From NCBI RefSeq assembly GCF_019711655.1, contig NZ_JAIGNU010000001.1, positions 372,001 to 436,000 of the forward strand: 64,000 nt of DNA. Direction: 5' to 3'. The DNA is from Qipengyuania mesophila. GTDB taxonomy: Bacteria; Pseudomonadota; Alphaproteobacteria; Sphingomonadales; Sphingomonadaceae. Positions 1 through 7,562 of the stretch are shown here, in pieces (within the stretch, counting starts at the first letter, position 1; each line of letters begins with the position of its first letter). The position numbers and the translations under genes are program-made. Under the pieces are notes generated by a model. That model searched no databases and was not told where the DNA came from. It was given only the letters and a program-made list of their open reading frames with translations.

Positions 1-708
1 GACTACCTCGTCGCGGCCAAATGGCCCTACGGCATTTCGCGCTTCTCGCTCCCGGGCGAGCCCAAGTTGTTCGAGGGGCGGATCTTCGCGCATCTGCCCG
101 AGCGCGGCGACGTGGCGATCTTCAAGCATCCGGTGACCGGCGCCGACTACGTCAAGCGCGTGATCGGCCTGCCCGGCGACACGGTGGCGGTGCGCGACGG
201 CGTCGTCATCCTCAACGGCGAGCCGCTACAGCGCGAGGATGCCGGCGTTGCCGACATCCCGATGAGCGCCAACACGGGCTGCCGCCGCGACGGCGGCGAA
301 GTGGTCGACGGTACCGTCTGCCGCTACCGCCGGTTCCGCGAGACGCTGCCTTCGGGCAAGAGCTACATGACGCTCGATTTCGGTTCGGTCGGCCCGCGCT
401 TCCTCACCGGCGCGACGGGCGGACTGAGCCTCGACAAGGATGGCCGTCCGCTGCGGATCGATCCCGACAACACCGCCCCGGTCGTGGTGCCCGCAGGCAA
501 GCTGTTCATGATGGGCGACAATCGCGACAATTCGATGGACAGTCGCTATCCCGCCGTGCCCAAGGGCGGCGTCGGGCTGGTCGATGCCGACCTGCTGATC
601 GGGCGCGCCAGCATGGTGCTGTGGTCGACCGACGGCAGCCTCGAGTGGATCAAGCCATGGACCTGGATCACCTCGGCGCGCTGGGACCGGATCGGAAGCG
701 ACATATGA
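1..708 (+). CDS. lepB: Signal peptidase I, 3' part (cut by window start)
   Basis: Membrane-bound serine protease that cleaves signal peptides from exported proteins. Reading frame 1 is open from the first base, so the gene enters from the left; 235 codons are visible. The box-D motif KRVIGLPGD lies at nt 154-180 with the general-base lysine, and box E (GDNRDNSMDSR) at about nt 514-546. The N-terminal membrane anchor and the nucleophile serine lie outside the window. A TTG at nt 67 could be mistaken for a start, but family length and the motif-like sequence before it argue for truncation. The stop overlaps the rnc start (ATATGA), so the two are translationally coupled, as in the usual alphaproteobacterial lepB-rnc-era order. 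Confidence 0.95.
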   Translation, partial: DYLVAAKWPYGISRFSLPGEPKLFEGRIFAHLPERGDVAIFKHPVTGADYVKRVIGLPGDTVAVRDGVVILNGEPLQREDAGVADIPMSANTGCRRDGGEVVDGTVCRYRRFRETLPSGKSYMTLDFGSVGPRFLTGATGGLSLDKDGRPLRIDPDNTAPVVVPAGKLFMMGDNRDNSMDSRYPAVPKGGVGLVDADLLIGRASMVLWSTDGSLEWIKPWTWITSARWDRIGSDI

Positions 709-1376
709 GCGCGCTCAAACCCGAAACGCGCGCATGGCTCGACGAGACCGGCTTTGCGGTGCGCGACGAGGCGCTGTGGTTCGCCGCGCTGACGCATGGC
801 AGCATGGGCGAGAAGCAGGACTACGAGCGGCTCGAGTTCCTCGGTGATCGCGTGCTCGGCCTGACCATCGCCGACTGGCTCTATGCGCAGAGCGAAGCAC
901 CCGAGGGCAAGCTGGCGCAGCGCCTCAATGCGATCGTCAGCCGTGCCATGTGCGCCCAGGTGGCGCGCGGCATCGGCCTGCCGCCGCATATCCGCATCTC
1001 CAAGCAGGCGAGCAGCGACGGCGGACGCGACAGCGACAACATCCTCGGCGACGTGATCGAGGCGCTGCTCGGCGCGCAATTCCTCGACAATGGCTTCGAC
1101 GCCTCGCGCGAGCTGGTGCATACGCTGTGGCGCCCCGCACTCGAGAGCGGTGCGGGCAAGGCCAAGCATCCCAAGAGCGCGCTGCAGGAATGGGCCGCTG
1201 GCAACCAGCGCCGCCCGCCCGAATACGAACTGATCGACCGCTCGGGCCCCGACCATGCGGCGCGCTTCACCGTCCGGGTGTCGGTCCACAAGGTCGGCGA
1301 GGCCGTGGGCATGGCGAGCAGCAAACAGGAAGCGGAAAAGGAGGCGGCGCGCGAATTCATGGAGAAATACGGGTGA
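705..1376 (+). CDS. rnc: Ribonuclease III
   Basis: Double-strand-specific endoribonuclease of rRNA and mRNA processing, 223 aa, which is usual for the family. The signature ERLEFLGD sits at residues 41-48 with the acidic metal ligands, the second acidic patch (GDVIEALLGA) follows about 60 residues later, and a double-stranded RNA-binding domain fills residues ~150-220 (PKSALQEWA to KEAAREFME). The start ATG at 705 overlaps the lepB stop. A longer in-frame reading begins upstream inside lepB, but the coupled ATG gives the family-typical N terminus. It is followed after 45 bases by era. Confidence 0.96.
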   Translation: MSALKPETRAWLDETGFAVRDEALWFAALTHGSMGEKQDYERLEFLGDRVLGLTIADWLYAQSEAPEGKLAQRLNAIVSRAMCAQVARGIGLPPHIRISKQASSDGGRDSDNILGDVIEALLGAQFLDNGFDASRELVHTLWRPALESGAGKAKHPKSALQEWAAGNQRRPPEYELIDRSGPDHAARFTVRVSVHKVGEAVGMASSKQEAEKEAAREFMEKYG

Positions 1377-1390
1377 TTCTGGCGACTATC

Positions 1391-1414
1391 CTTCGACAAG
1401 CTCAGGACGAGCGG
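1391..1414. repeat. Short interspersed repeat, copy A
   Basis: The 16-base word CTTCGACAAGCTCAGG occurs here between rnc and era and again at 9332-9347 between plsY and murI, both times on the + strand and both times in a gap of about 50 bases. The sequence is partly palindromic (CCT at one end, AGG at the other). Similar words are common in intergenic spacers of sphingomonad genomes, from general knowledge. Confidence 0.6.
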
Positions 1415-1421
1415 AATTGAT

Positions 1422-2336
1422 ATGACCGATACGAAAACGAAATGCGGCGTCGTCGCCGTTCTGGGCGCCCCCAATGCGGGCAAGAGCACGCTGGTGAACC
1501 AGCTGGTCGGGCAGAAAGTGGCGATCACCAGCGCAAAGGCGCAGACCACCCGCGCGCGCATGATGGGCGTCGCGCTGCACCACGGCGATGACGCCGAAAC
1601 ACAGATGATCCTAGTCGATACGCCGGGCATCTTCGCGCCCAAGCGGCGGCTCGACCGGGCGATGGTCAGCGCCGCCTGGGAAGGCGCCGAGGCGGCCGAC
1701 GCGGTGTTGCTGCTGGTCGATCCGGTCAAGCAGCGCCGCCACGAACTCGAGCCGCTGATCGAACAGATCGCGCAGCGCCCCGAACGCAAGATCCTGGTGC
1801 TCAACAAGGTCGACGTCGCCAAGAAGGAGCCGCTGCTCGCCTTGGCGCAGGAACTGACCGGCAAGGTCGATTTCGCCGAGGTCTACTTCGTCTCCGCGCT
1901 CACCGGCGACGGTGTGCCCGAGATGAAAGACGCGCTCGCAGGGATGATGCCCGAGGGGCCGTGGATGTATCCCGAGGACCAGGTTTCCGACGCCAGCGAA
2001 CGCCTGCTCGCGACCGAAATCACCCGCGAACAGCTCTATCGCCAACTGCACGAGGAACTGCCCTACGATAGCGCGGTGCGACCGGAGAAATACATCGAGC
2101 GGCCCGACGGCAGCGTCGAGATCCACCAGCAAATCGTGGTCATGCGCGACAACCAGCGCGCGATCGTGCTCGGCAAGGGCGGCAGCCGCATCAAAGCGAT
2201 CGGCGAGGCGGCACGCAAGGAGCTGTCCGAAATGCTCGGCCAGAAGGTCCACCTCTTCCTCCACGTGAAGACCGACGAGCGCTGGAGCGAGGACAAGGAA
2301 ATGTTCGAGGAAATGGGGCTCGACTGGAAGAGCTGA
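1422..2336 (+). CDS. era: GTPase Era
   Basis: Ras-like GTPase that binds the 3' end of 16S rRNA and helps mature the 30S subunit; 304 aa, family-typical. G1 (GAPNAGKST) is at residues 15-23, with DTPG (G3) and NKVD (G4) following. The C-terminal KH domain carries the loop VLGKGGSRIK and ends in KTDERWSED. It lies in the lepB-rnc-era operon, and its stop shares one base with the next start (TGATG), so the following membrane protein is probably translated with it. Confidence 0.97.
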   Translation: MTDTKTKCGVVAVLGAPNAGKSTLVNQLVGQKVAITSAKAQTTRARMMGVALHHGDDAETQMILVDTPGIFAPKRRLDRAMVSAAWEGAEAADAVLLLVDPVKQRRHELEPLIEQIAQRPERKILVLNKVDVAKKEPLLALAQELTGKVDFAEVYFVSALTGDGVPEMKDALAGMMPEGPWMYPEDQVSDASERLLATEITREQLYRQLHEELPYDSAVRPEKYIERPDGSVEIHQQIVVMRDNQRAIVLGKGGSRIKAIGEAARKELSEMLGQKVHLFLHVKTDERWSEDKEMFEEMGLDWKS

Positions 2337-3607
2337 TGCGGGGGGCGGCGGTGATCGACGGCGGTCAAGCCTTGCTCCACCTCGGGGCGGCGCTCGCCGT
2401 CGGCCTGATGATCGGCATCGAGCGCGGCTGGAACCTGCGCGGGGAAGAGCCCGGTTCGCGCGTCGCGGGCATCCGCACCTTCACGCTGCTGGGCCTCCTC
2501 GCGGGGCTGAGCGGGCTGCTCGGGTCGCAGGGATACACGGTTGTTTCAGGGCTGGTGATCGCCATCACTGCCGCGGTGGTCGCGATTGGCTATTCGCGCT
2601 CGGCACTCGCCAGCGGCAGGCCCGATGCGACCAGCGCCGTGGCCGCAATGGTCACGCTGGGGCTCGGTTTTCTCGCGGGCATCGGCGAACCCGCGCTGGC
2701 GGTGGCTGGGGCGGCGGTGACCGTCCTCATACTCGCGCTGCGCACCGAGATGCATAGCTGGGTCGGCGCGCTCGACGAAGCCGACATCAAGGCCTTCGCC
2801 CGCTATGCCGTGATCGCGCTCGCAGTGTACCCCTTCCTGCCGGAGGGCCGCTATGGCCCCTACGATGCGTGGGAGCCGCGAACGCTGTGGCTGGTGGTGA
2901 TCGTGGTCACCGGCTTCTCCTTCGCCGGCTATGTCGCCAACCGGATGTTCGGCGCGCGGCGCGGGACCATCGCCACCGCGGTAATCGGCGGCGCCTACAG
3001 CTCGACCGCGGTGACCTATTCCTTCGCGCAGAAGCTCGGTGCGGGCGAAGGCGGCGGCGCGGAGAACGCCGGGATCGCGCTGGCGACGGCGGTGATGTAC
3101 CTGCGCGTGATCGTGCTGGTCGCCCTGCTCTCGACGCGGCTGCTGGTGCCCTTCGTGATGGTCGTCACGCCCGCGCTGCTGGCCGGCTTTGCGGTCGCCT
3201 GGTGGCTCTATCGCAAGGCGCCGTCAGGGGGCGATGCGGCCCCGCCGGGCAATCCCATCGCGCTGCTGCCCGCCTTCACCTTCGTCGGTTTCGTCGCCGC
3301 CGCCGCGGTGGCCGCGCGCTGGGCCGAGGGCAGCTTCGGCGAACAGGGCATCGCGGTGTTGCTGCTGGTGATGGGCACGATGGATGTCGACGCGGCGATC
3401 GTCACCGCCGGTGGGCTCGACCCCGCCGCCATCGCCGCCCCGCTCGCCGCGCTCGCAATAGCCGGCACGATCCTTGCGAACATGGCGGTGAAGCTGGGGG
3501 TGACGCTCGCCTACGGCAGGCGCGAGGCACGGCCAGCGGCGTGGGCGCTCGCGGCGAGCATGGCGGTGCTGGGGGCGAGCCTCGTGGCGGGGTATTTGCG
3601 GCTCTGA
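2336..3607 (+). CDS. MgtC/SapB and DUF4010 membrane protein
   Basis: 423-aa polytopic membrane protein, very rich in Ala, Gly, Leu and Val. The N-terminal ~150 residues look like a MgtC/SapB domain (GLMIGIERGW near residue 23, then RTFTLLGLL), and the rest like the DUF4010 membrane domain (about seven more hydrophobic segments, with GGAYSSTAVTYSFA near the middle). Family members are loosely linked to Mg2+ homeostasis, but transport activity is not established for this two-domain form. It starts at the ATG overlapping the era stop (TGATG) and is the last gene of this + run. A 150-base gap with a palindromic element follows. Confidence 0.85.
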   Translation: MRGAAVIDGGQALLHLGAALAVGLMIGIERGWNLRGEEPGSRVAGIRTFTLLGLLAGLSGLLGSQGYTVVSGLVIAITAAVVAIGYSRSALASGRPDATSAVAAMVTLGLGFLAGIGEPALAVAGAAVTVLILALRTEMHSWVGALDEADIKAFARYAVIALAVYPFLPEGRYGPYDAWEPRTLWLVVIVVTGFSFAGYVANRMFGARRGTIATAVIGGAYSSTAVTYSFAQKLGAGEGGGAENAGIALATAVMYLRVIVLVALLSTRLLVPFVMVVTPALLAGFAVAWWLYRKAPSGGDAAPPGNPIALLPAFTFVGFVAAAAVAARWAEGSFGEQGIAVLLLVMGTMDVDAAIVTAGGLDPAAIAAPLAALAIAGTILANMAVKLGVTLAYGRREARPAAWALAASMAVLGASLVAGYLRL

Positions 3608-3617
3608 GTGGCGCGGC

Positions 3618-3756
3618 ACCCTCCGACCGACGCCTGTGGCGTCGCCCACCTCCCCTAATGGCTGCGCAATTCGGGGAGGACGGGTCAAACGGTCCTCCCT
3701 ATTTTCGATGCAATCGCAAATGGGGAGGTGGCAGCGCGCAGCGCTGACGGAGGGGT
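3618..3756. repeat. ~140-bp palindromic element, left copy
   Basis: Composite palindrome next to the DUF559 gene. The outer arms are CCCTCCG (from 3619) and CGGAGGGG (3749-3755). Next inward come hairpins GACGCC-TGT-GGCGTC (3629-3643) and CAGCGC-GCA-GCGCTG (3732-3746), then CCACCTCCCC against GGGGAGGTGG. The core holds GGGAGGAC-N10-GTCCTCCC. A second copy in the same orientation is at 4112-4250, including an identical 26-base stretch around TTTTCGATGCAATCGC. The right end stops 1-2 bases from the DUF559 stop codon. Confidence 0.85.
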
Positions 3757-3757
3757 T

Positions 3758-4108
3758 TTAGCGACGACAGGTGCGCATCAGCGCCTCTACGATCTCGCTG
3801 GGTGATTTCAGTACATCGGAGGCGGGAATGCGCAGGACCTCGATGCCGCGATCGCCGAGCCATTCGTCCCGCGCCGCATCGCGCCGCGCACGGTCGCCCA
3901 TCTCGTGCGCGATCCCGTCGATCTCAACGCAGATTTTGGCGGACGCACAGTAGAAGTCGAGCACGTAGCGGCCGATCGGGTGCTGGCGCCGGAACTTGAC
4001 CTCGCTTTGCCGACGCAGCTCGCGCCACAAAAGCACTTCGGGCAGCGACATGACGGCGCGTAGCTTACGCGCCCTGCCTACGTTTCCCTCTCGTTTCGGC
4101 CTCGGCAA
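3758..4108 (-). CDS. DUF559 / Vsr-like endonuclease-domain protein
   Basis: 116-aa protein of the DUF559 family, predicted to share the PD-(D/E)XK nuclease fold of very-short-patch repair enzymes. Visible marks are the N-terminal LRAVMSLPEVLLW helix, the acidic YVLDFYC strand, the VEIDG strand and a basic ARRDAARDEWL helix. Target and reaction are unknown. The start is TTG (4106-4108). The only plausible ribosome site, GGAGGGG, is the terminal part of the right-hand repeat, and the stop lies directly against the left-hand repeat. The gene therefore fits exactly between two repeat copies whose facing ends are inverted to each other. This suggests a mobile or repeat-associated unit; it is the only convergent junction here with a real gap. 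Confidence 0.8.
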   Translation of the reverse strand: MPRPKREGNVGRARKLRAVMSLPEVLLWRELRRQSEVKFRRQHPIGRYVLDFYCASAKICVEIDGIAHEMGDRARRDAARDEWLGDRGIEVLRIPASDVLKSPSEIVEALMRTCRR

Positions 4109-4111
4109 TTG

Positions 4112-4250
4112 GCCCCTCCGTCAGCCGCTTGCGCGGCTGCCACCTCCCCCAATGGCTTTGCAATTTGGGGAGGATCGATCAAGCGATCCTCTCCATTTTC
4201 GATGCAATCGCAAATGGGGATATGGCGCCGAGCAGTGCTGATTGAGGGGT
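4112..4250. repeat. ~140-bp palindromic element, right copy
   Basis: Second copy of the element at 3618-3756, same orientation, clearly similar but diverged. Arms are CCCCTCCG (4113-4120) and GAGGGG near 4244-4249. The first hairpin is AGCCGC-TTGC-GCGGCT (4123-4138) and the core stem is GAGGATCG-ATCAAG-CGATCCTC. Base changes relative to the left copy keep the stems paired. The left end of this copy and the right end of the other form inverted repeats of about 35 bp facing each other across the DUF559 gene. Confidence 0.85.
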
Positions 4251-4254
4251 AATT

Positions 4255-4437
4255 CTACCGTTTTTTGGCGATCCCGATCTTGTTCTTCTTGGCGAAGTCC
4301 TTGGTCGATTCCTCGCTGCGGCCCAGCGCCTTGGCGATTTCCTTGAGGCCCTTGCCCTTGGCGGCGAGCGTGCGGAGCTGGCCCGCTTCCTCGCCGGTCC
4401 AGGGTTGCTTGTGGCGCTCGAAACGCTCCTTGGCCAT
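4255..4437 (-). CDS. Small SANT/Myb-like DNA-binding protein
   Basis: 60-aa basic protein. PWTGEEAGQLRTLAAKGKG resembles the first helices of a SANT/Myb domain, followed by a helix-turn-helix-like ALGRSEESTKDFAKK and a lysine-rich end. A longer reading exists upstream, but the ATG at 4435-4437 overlaps the preceding stop by one base (TAATG) and gives the clean domain start. It is third in a coupled series topA, 84-aa gene, this gene. Its exact role is unknown; a small transcriptional or nucleoid-associated protein is plausible. Downstream is the right copy of the palindromic element. Confidence 0.7.
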   Translation of the reverse strand: MAKERFERHKQPWTGEEAGQLRTLAAKGKGLKEIAKALGRSEESTKDFAKKNKIGIAKKR

Positions 4438-4691
4438 TAGTTGACCTCCGTCGACGAGAGATAGTGCGAAAGGAAACGATCGAAATATTCGCGTTCCCCA
4501 TGGCGATCGGAACAATCCAGCATGCGCCTCAGAGTTTCTTCGGGAGGGTGACGATTGGCCACAGCAGCTGGAACATTGTGGAATATATCCGCGAGAACCT
4601 GTGCTGTCCGCAGGGACTCTGTCGCACGGATTTCGACTAGCGCAACACCCAGAATTTTCAGAAGGTCGTCCTCGGCGACTTGATATGCCAT
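4437..4691 (-). CDS. Hypothetical 84-aa protein
   Basis: I do not recognise the family. The product is acidic, without a signal peptide or membrane segment, and looks helical (DLLKILGVALVEIRATESL, then a HPPEETLRRMLDC segment). The ATG overlaps the topA stop by one base (TGATG) and its own stop overlaps the next start (TAATG), which supports real translation in the topA transcript. Its function is unknown. Confidence 0.6.
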   Translation of the reverse strand: MAYQVAEDDLLKILGVALVEIRATESLRTAQVLADIFHNVPAAVANRHPPEETLRRMLDCSDRHGEREYFDRFLSHYLSSTEVN

Positions 4692-7270
4692 CAGCCCGCC
4701 GCCTTCTTCGCTGCGGGCTTCTTGGCCGGGGCCTTTTTCTTCGCCGCTGGCTTCTTCTTGGTCGGGGCCTTCTTCTTCGGTGCCGCCTTCTTCTTTCCCT
4801 TCGCCGGGCCCTTGGCCGCGCGGGCGTCGATCAGCTCGATCGCCTGTGCTTCGGTGACGTCCTCGGGCTTAACGTCCTTGGGGATCGTCGCATTGGTGGT
4901 GCCATCGGTGACATAGGGACCGTAGCGGCCGGGCATGACCTTGATCTCGCCGCCGCTGGTGGGATGTTCGCCTAGCGTCTTGATCGGTTCGGCCTTTCCG
5001 CGCCCACCCCCGCCGCGATTGGCGGCTTGCGCGAGGATGTCGACCGCGCGATTCATCCCGACCTCGAACACCTCGCGCGTGCTCTGCAATTTGCCGTACT
5101 TGCCATCGTGTCGCAGGTACGGTCCGTAACGGCCTATCGCAGCTTCGATTTCCTTGCCGGTCTCGGGATGCGTGCCGACGATCCGCGGCAGGGCGAGCAG
5201 CTTCAATGCCCATTCGAGATCGAAATCGTCGAGGTCCTTGGGAATGCTCGCGCGCTTGGCCTCCTTGCCCTCGCCTAGCTGGACATAGGGGCCGAAGCGA
5301 CCGCTCTTGCGTTCGACCGGCAGGCCGGTTTCCGGATCCTCGCCCATCACGCCGTCATCGGCGCTCTCGTCGCCATCGGCGCCGCCGGGTTTGGCGAACT
5401 GGCGGGTGAACTTGCATTCGGGGTAATTGGCGCAGGCGACGAAAGCGCCGTAGCGGCCGCCGCGAAGTGCGAGCCGGCCACCCTCGCGCCCCTCGCTTTC
5501 GCACAGCGGGCAATGGCGCGGGTCCTTGCCGTCGGCGCGTTCGGGGAAGAGATAGTCGGAAAGGAAATCGTCGAGCACTTCGGTCACCTCCGAAGGCTTC
5601 TTGTCCATCACCTCTTCGGTCTTGGGCTTGAAGTCGCGCCAGAAGGCCTCGAGCAGCGTCTTCCAGTCCTCCTTGCCGTCCGATACCACGTCGAGCTCGT
5701 CCTCGAGCCCGGCGGTGTAGTCGAAGGCCACATATTGCGGGAAGAAGCGTTCGAGGAAGGCGGTCAGCAGGCGTCCCGATTCCTCGGCGAAGAAGCGGTT
5801 CTTCTCCATCCGCACATAGGCACGGTCGCGCAGCGTCTGGATGGTGCTGGCGTAAGTCGAGGGGCGACCGATGCCGAGTTCCTCGAGCCGCTTGACGAGG
5901 CTGGCTTCGGAAAAGCGCGGCGGCGGCTGGGTGAAGTGCTGATTGGCCTCGACACTGCGCTTCAGAGGTGCGTCGCCCTTGGAGATGGTGGGCAGCAGGC
6001 CATCCTCGTCGTCCTCGGCATCGTCGCGGCCTTCCTGGTAGACCGCGAGGAAGCCCGGGTATTTCACCACCTGGCCGGTGGCACGCAGCTCGTGACGCCC
6101 GGGCGGATCGCGCAGCGTCACCGTGGTCCGTTCGAGGCTGGCGGCGGCCATCTGGCTCGCCATGGCGCGCTTGAAGACGAGATCGTAGAGCTTGCCCTCG
6201 TCGCCCGAACCGGCGCGATCGCGATTGAAATCGGTCGGCCGGATCGCCTCGTGCGCTTCCTGCGCGTTCTTCGCCTTGGTCTTGTACATGCGCGGGGCAT
6301 CGGGAAGCGCGTGGCCGCCGTAGCGATCGGCCACGGCTTTGCGACAGGCGGCGATCGCGCTGCCATCCATGCTCACCCCGTCGGTACGCATATAGGTGAT
6401 CGCGCCCGCTTCGTAGAGCGACTGCGCCAGCCGCATCGTGTGGCTGGCCGAGAAGCCCAATTTGCGCGCGGCCTCCTGCTGCAGCGTCGAGGTGGTGAAC
6501 GGCGGCGCGGGATTGCGCTTGAAGGGCTTGGTCTCGACCTCCTCGACCGTGAAGTTGGCTCCTTCGACCGCGGCCTTGGCCGCCATCGCGCTGCCTTCGT
6601 TGCCGAGCGTCAGCTTGTCGAGCTTGCTGCCGTCGTACTTGACCAGCCGCGCGTCGAACTCGGTCCCGTCATGCTGCAGCTTGGCGATCACCGACCAGTA
6701 TTCGTCGGCGCGGAAATGCTCGATCTCGATCTCGCGATCGACGATCAGCCGCAGCGCGACCGACTGCACGCGGCCTGCGCTCTTCGCGCCAGGCAGACGG
6801 CGCCACAGCACCGGCGAGAGGGTGAAGCCATAGAGATAGTCGAGCGCGCGGCGCGCGAGATAGGCGTCGATCAGGTCCTGGTCGAGATCGCGCGGCGCCT
6901 TCATGGCGTCGGTCACCGCCTGCTTGGTGATCGCGTTGAAGGTCACCCGCTCTACATCCTTGGGCAGTGCCTTGCGCTTCTGCAGCAGCTCGCGGACATG
7001 CCAGCTGATCGCCTCGCCCTCGCGATCGGGGTCGGTGGCGAGGATCAGGCGGTCGGCCTTCTTGGCGTTGTCGGCGATTTCCTTGAAGCGGCTCTGCTTG
7101 TCGCGATAGAGTTCCCAGTCCATCGCGAAGCCTTCGTCGGGACGCACGCTGCCATCCTTGGGCGGCAGGTCGCGGACATGGCCGTAGCTGGCGAGGACCT
7201 TGAAGTCCTTGCCGAGGTATTTCTCGATGGTTTTCGCCTTGGCCGGCGATTCGACGATGACCAGTTGCAT
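4691..7270 (-). CDS. topA: DNA topoisomerase I (type IA)
   Basis: Relaxes negative supercoils through a tyrosine-linked single-strand break; 859 aa. The Toprim domain starts at once (IVESPAKAKT, residues 4-13) with DPDREGEA further on. The active-site tyrosine is in TYMRTDG near residue 293. C-terminal zinc-ribbon modules include CPLCESEG near residue 584, followed by a Cys pair in CANYPEC. Three GRYGPY/GRFGPY repeat modules follow, then a 50-residue Lys-Ala-Pro tail that probably grips DNA non-specifically. Two tiny genes are coupled downstream. Upstream is a 290-base gap with a strong hairpin. Confidence 0.97.
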   Translation of the reverse strand: MQLVIVESPAKAKTIEKYLGKDFKVLASYGHVRDLPPKDGSVRPDEGFAMDWELYRDKQSRFKEIADNAKKADRLILATDPDREGEAISWHVRELLQKRKALPKDVERVTFNAITKQAVTDAMKAPRDLDQDLIDAYLARRALDYLYGFTLSPVLWRRLPGAKSAGRVQSVALRLIVDREIEIEHFRADEYWSVIAKLQHDGTEFDARLVKYDGSKLDKLTLGNEGSAMAAKAAVEGANFTVEEVETKPFKRNPAPPFTTSTLQQEAARKLGFSASHTMRLAQSLYEAGAITYMRTDGVSMDGSAIAACRKAVADRYGGHALPDAPRMYKTKAKNAQEAHEAIRPTDFNRDRAGSGDEGKLYDLVFKRAMASQMAAASLERTTVTLRDPPGRHELRATGQVVKYPGFLAVYQEGRDDAEDDEDGLLPTISKGDAPLKRSVEANQHFTQPPPRFSEASLVKRLEELGIGRPSTYASTIQTLRDRAYVRMEKNRFFAEESGRLLTAFLERFFPQYVAFDYTAGLEDELDVVSDGKEDWKTLLEAFWRDFKPKTEEVMDKKPSEVTEVLDDFLSDYLFPERADGKDPRHCPLCESEGREGGRLALRGGRYGAFVACANYPECKFTRQFAKPGGADGDESADDGVMGEDPETGLPVERKSGRFGPYVQLGEGKEAKRASIPKDLDDFDLEWALKLLALPRIVGTHPETGKEIEAAIGRYGPYLRHDGKYGKLQSTREVFEVGMNRAVDILAQAANRGGGGRGKAEPIKTLGEHPTSGGEIKVMPGRYGPYVTDGTTNATIPKDVKPEDVTEAQAIELIDARAAKGPAKGKKKAAPKKKAPTKKKPAAKKKAPAKKPAAKKAAG

Positions 7271-7359
7271 GGTGGAAAAGGCAGTCCCTTACGTGTGTAC
7301 GTGCGTATACGCGCGAAAATGGGGACCGGGTCCGAAGACCGTCAAGCGCCAAAATCGGA

Positions 7360-7396
7360 ACGGGCCGCCCGTATAGGAGGTACGGAGGCGGCCCGT
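7360..7396 (-). terminator. Strong hairpin between dprA and topA
   Basis: Perfect 10-bp stem ACGGGCCGCC / GGCGGCCCGT with a 17-base loop, in the 292-base gap between the dprA stop and the topA start, both minus strand. Only a weak T-rich tail (GATTTTGG) follows on the minus strand, so it may be a poor terminator, a processing site or a topA leader structure. Downstream on the minus strand a TTGACG could serve as a -35 box for topA. Confidence 0.4.
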
Positions 7397-7562
7397 CGCG
7401 AGCGCCGTTGGGGGGTGCCCGCTTTCCGATCTGGTGAACGGAAACGCGCCGAGTCGGCCGCTTCCGGGCGGCGAACATATGACAGAAACGACAGGCGCGC
7501 TTGCAGATTTGCGCCAATTTTACCGCACATCGACACGCCCGGCGGGGAGAGGGTCGACAGCC

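Noticed and set aside
21..704. Open frame continuing upstream of rnc
   Set aside because: Overlaps lepB entirely in another frame; the rnc start at 705 gives the family-typical protein.
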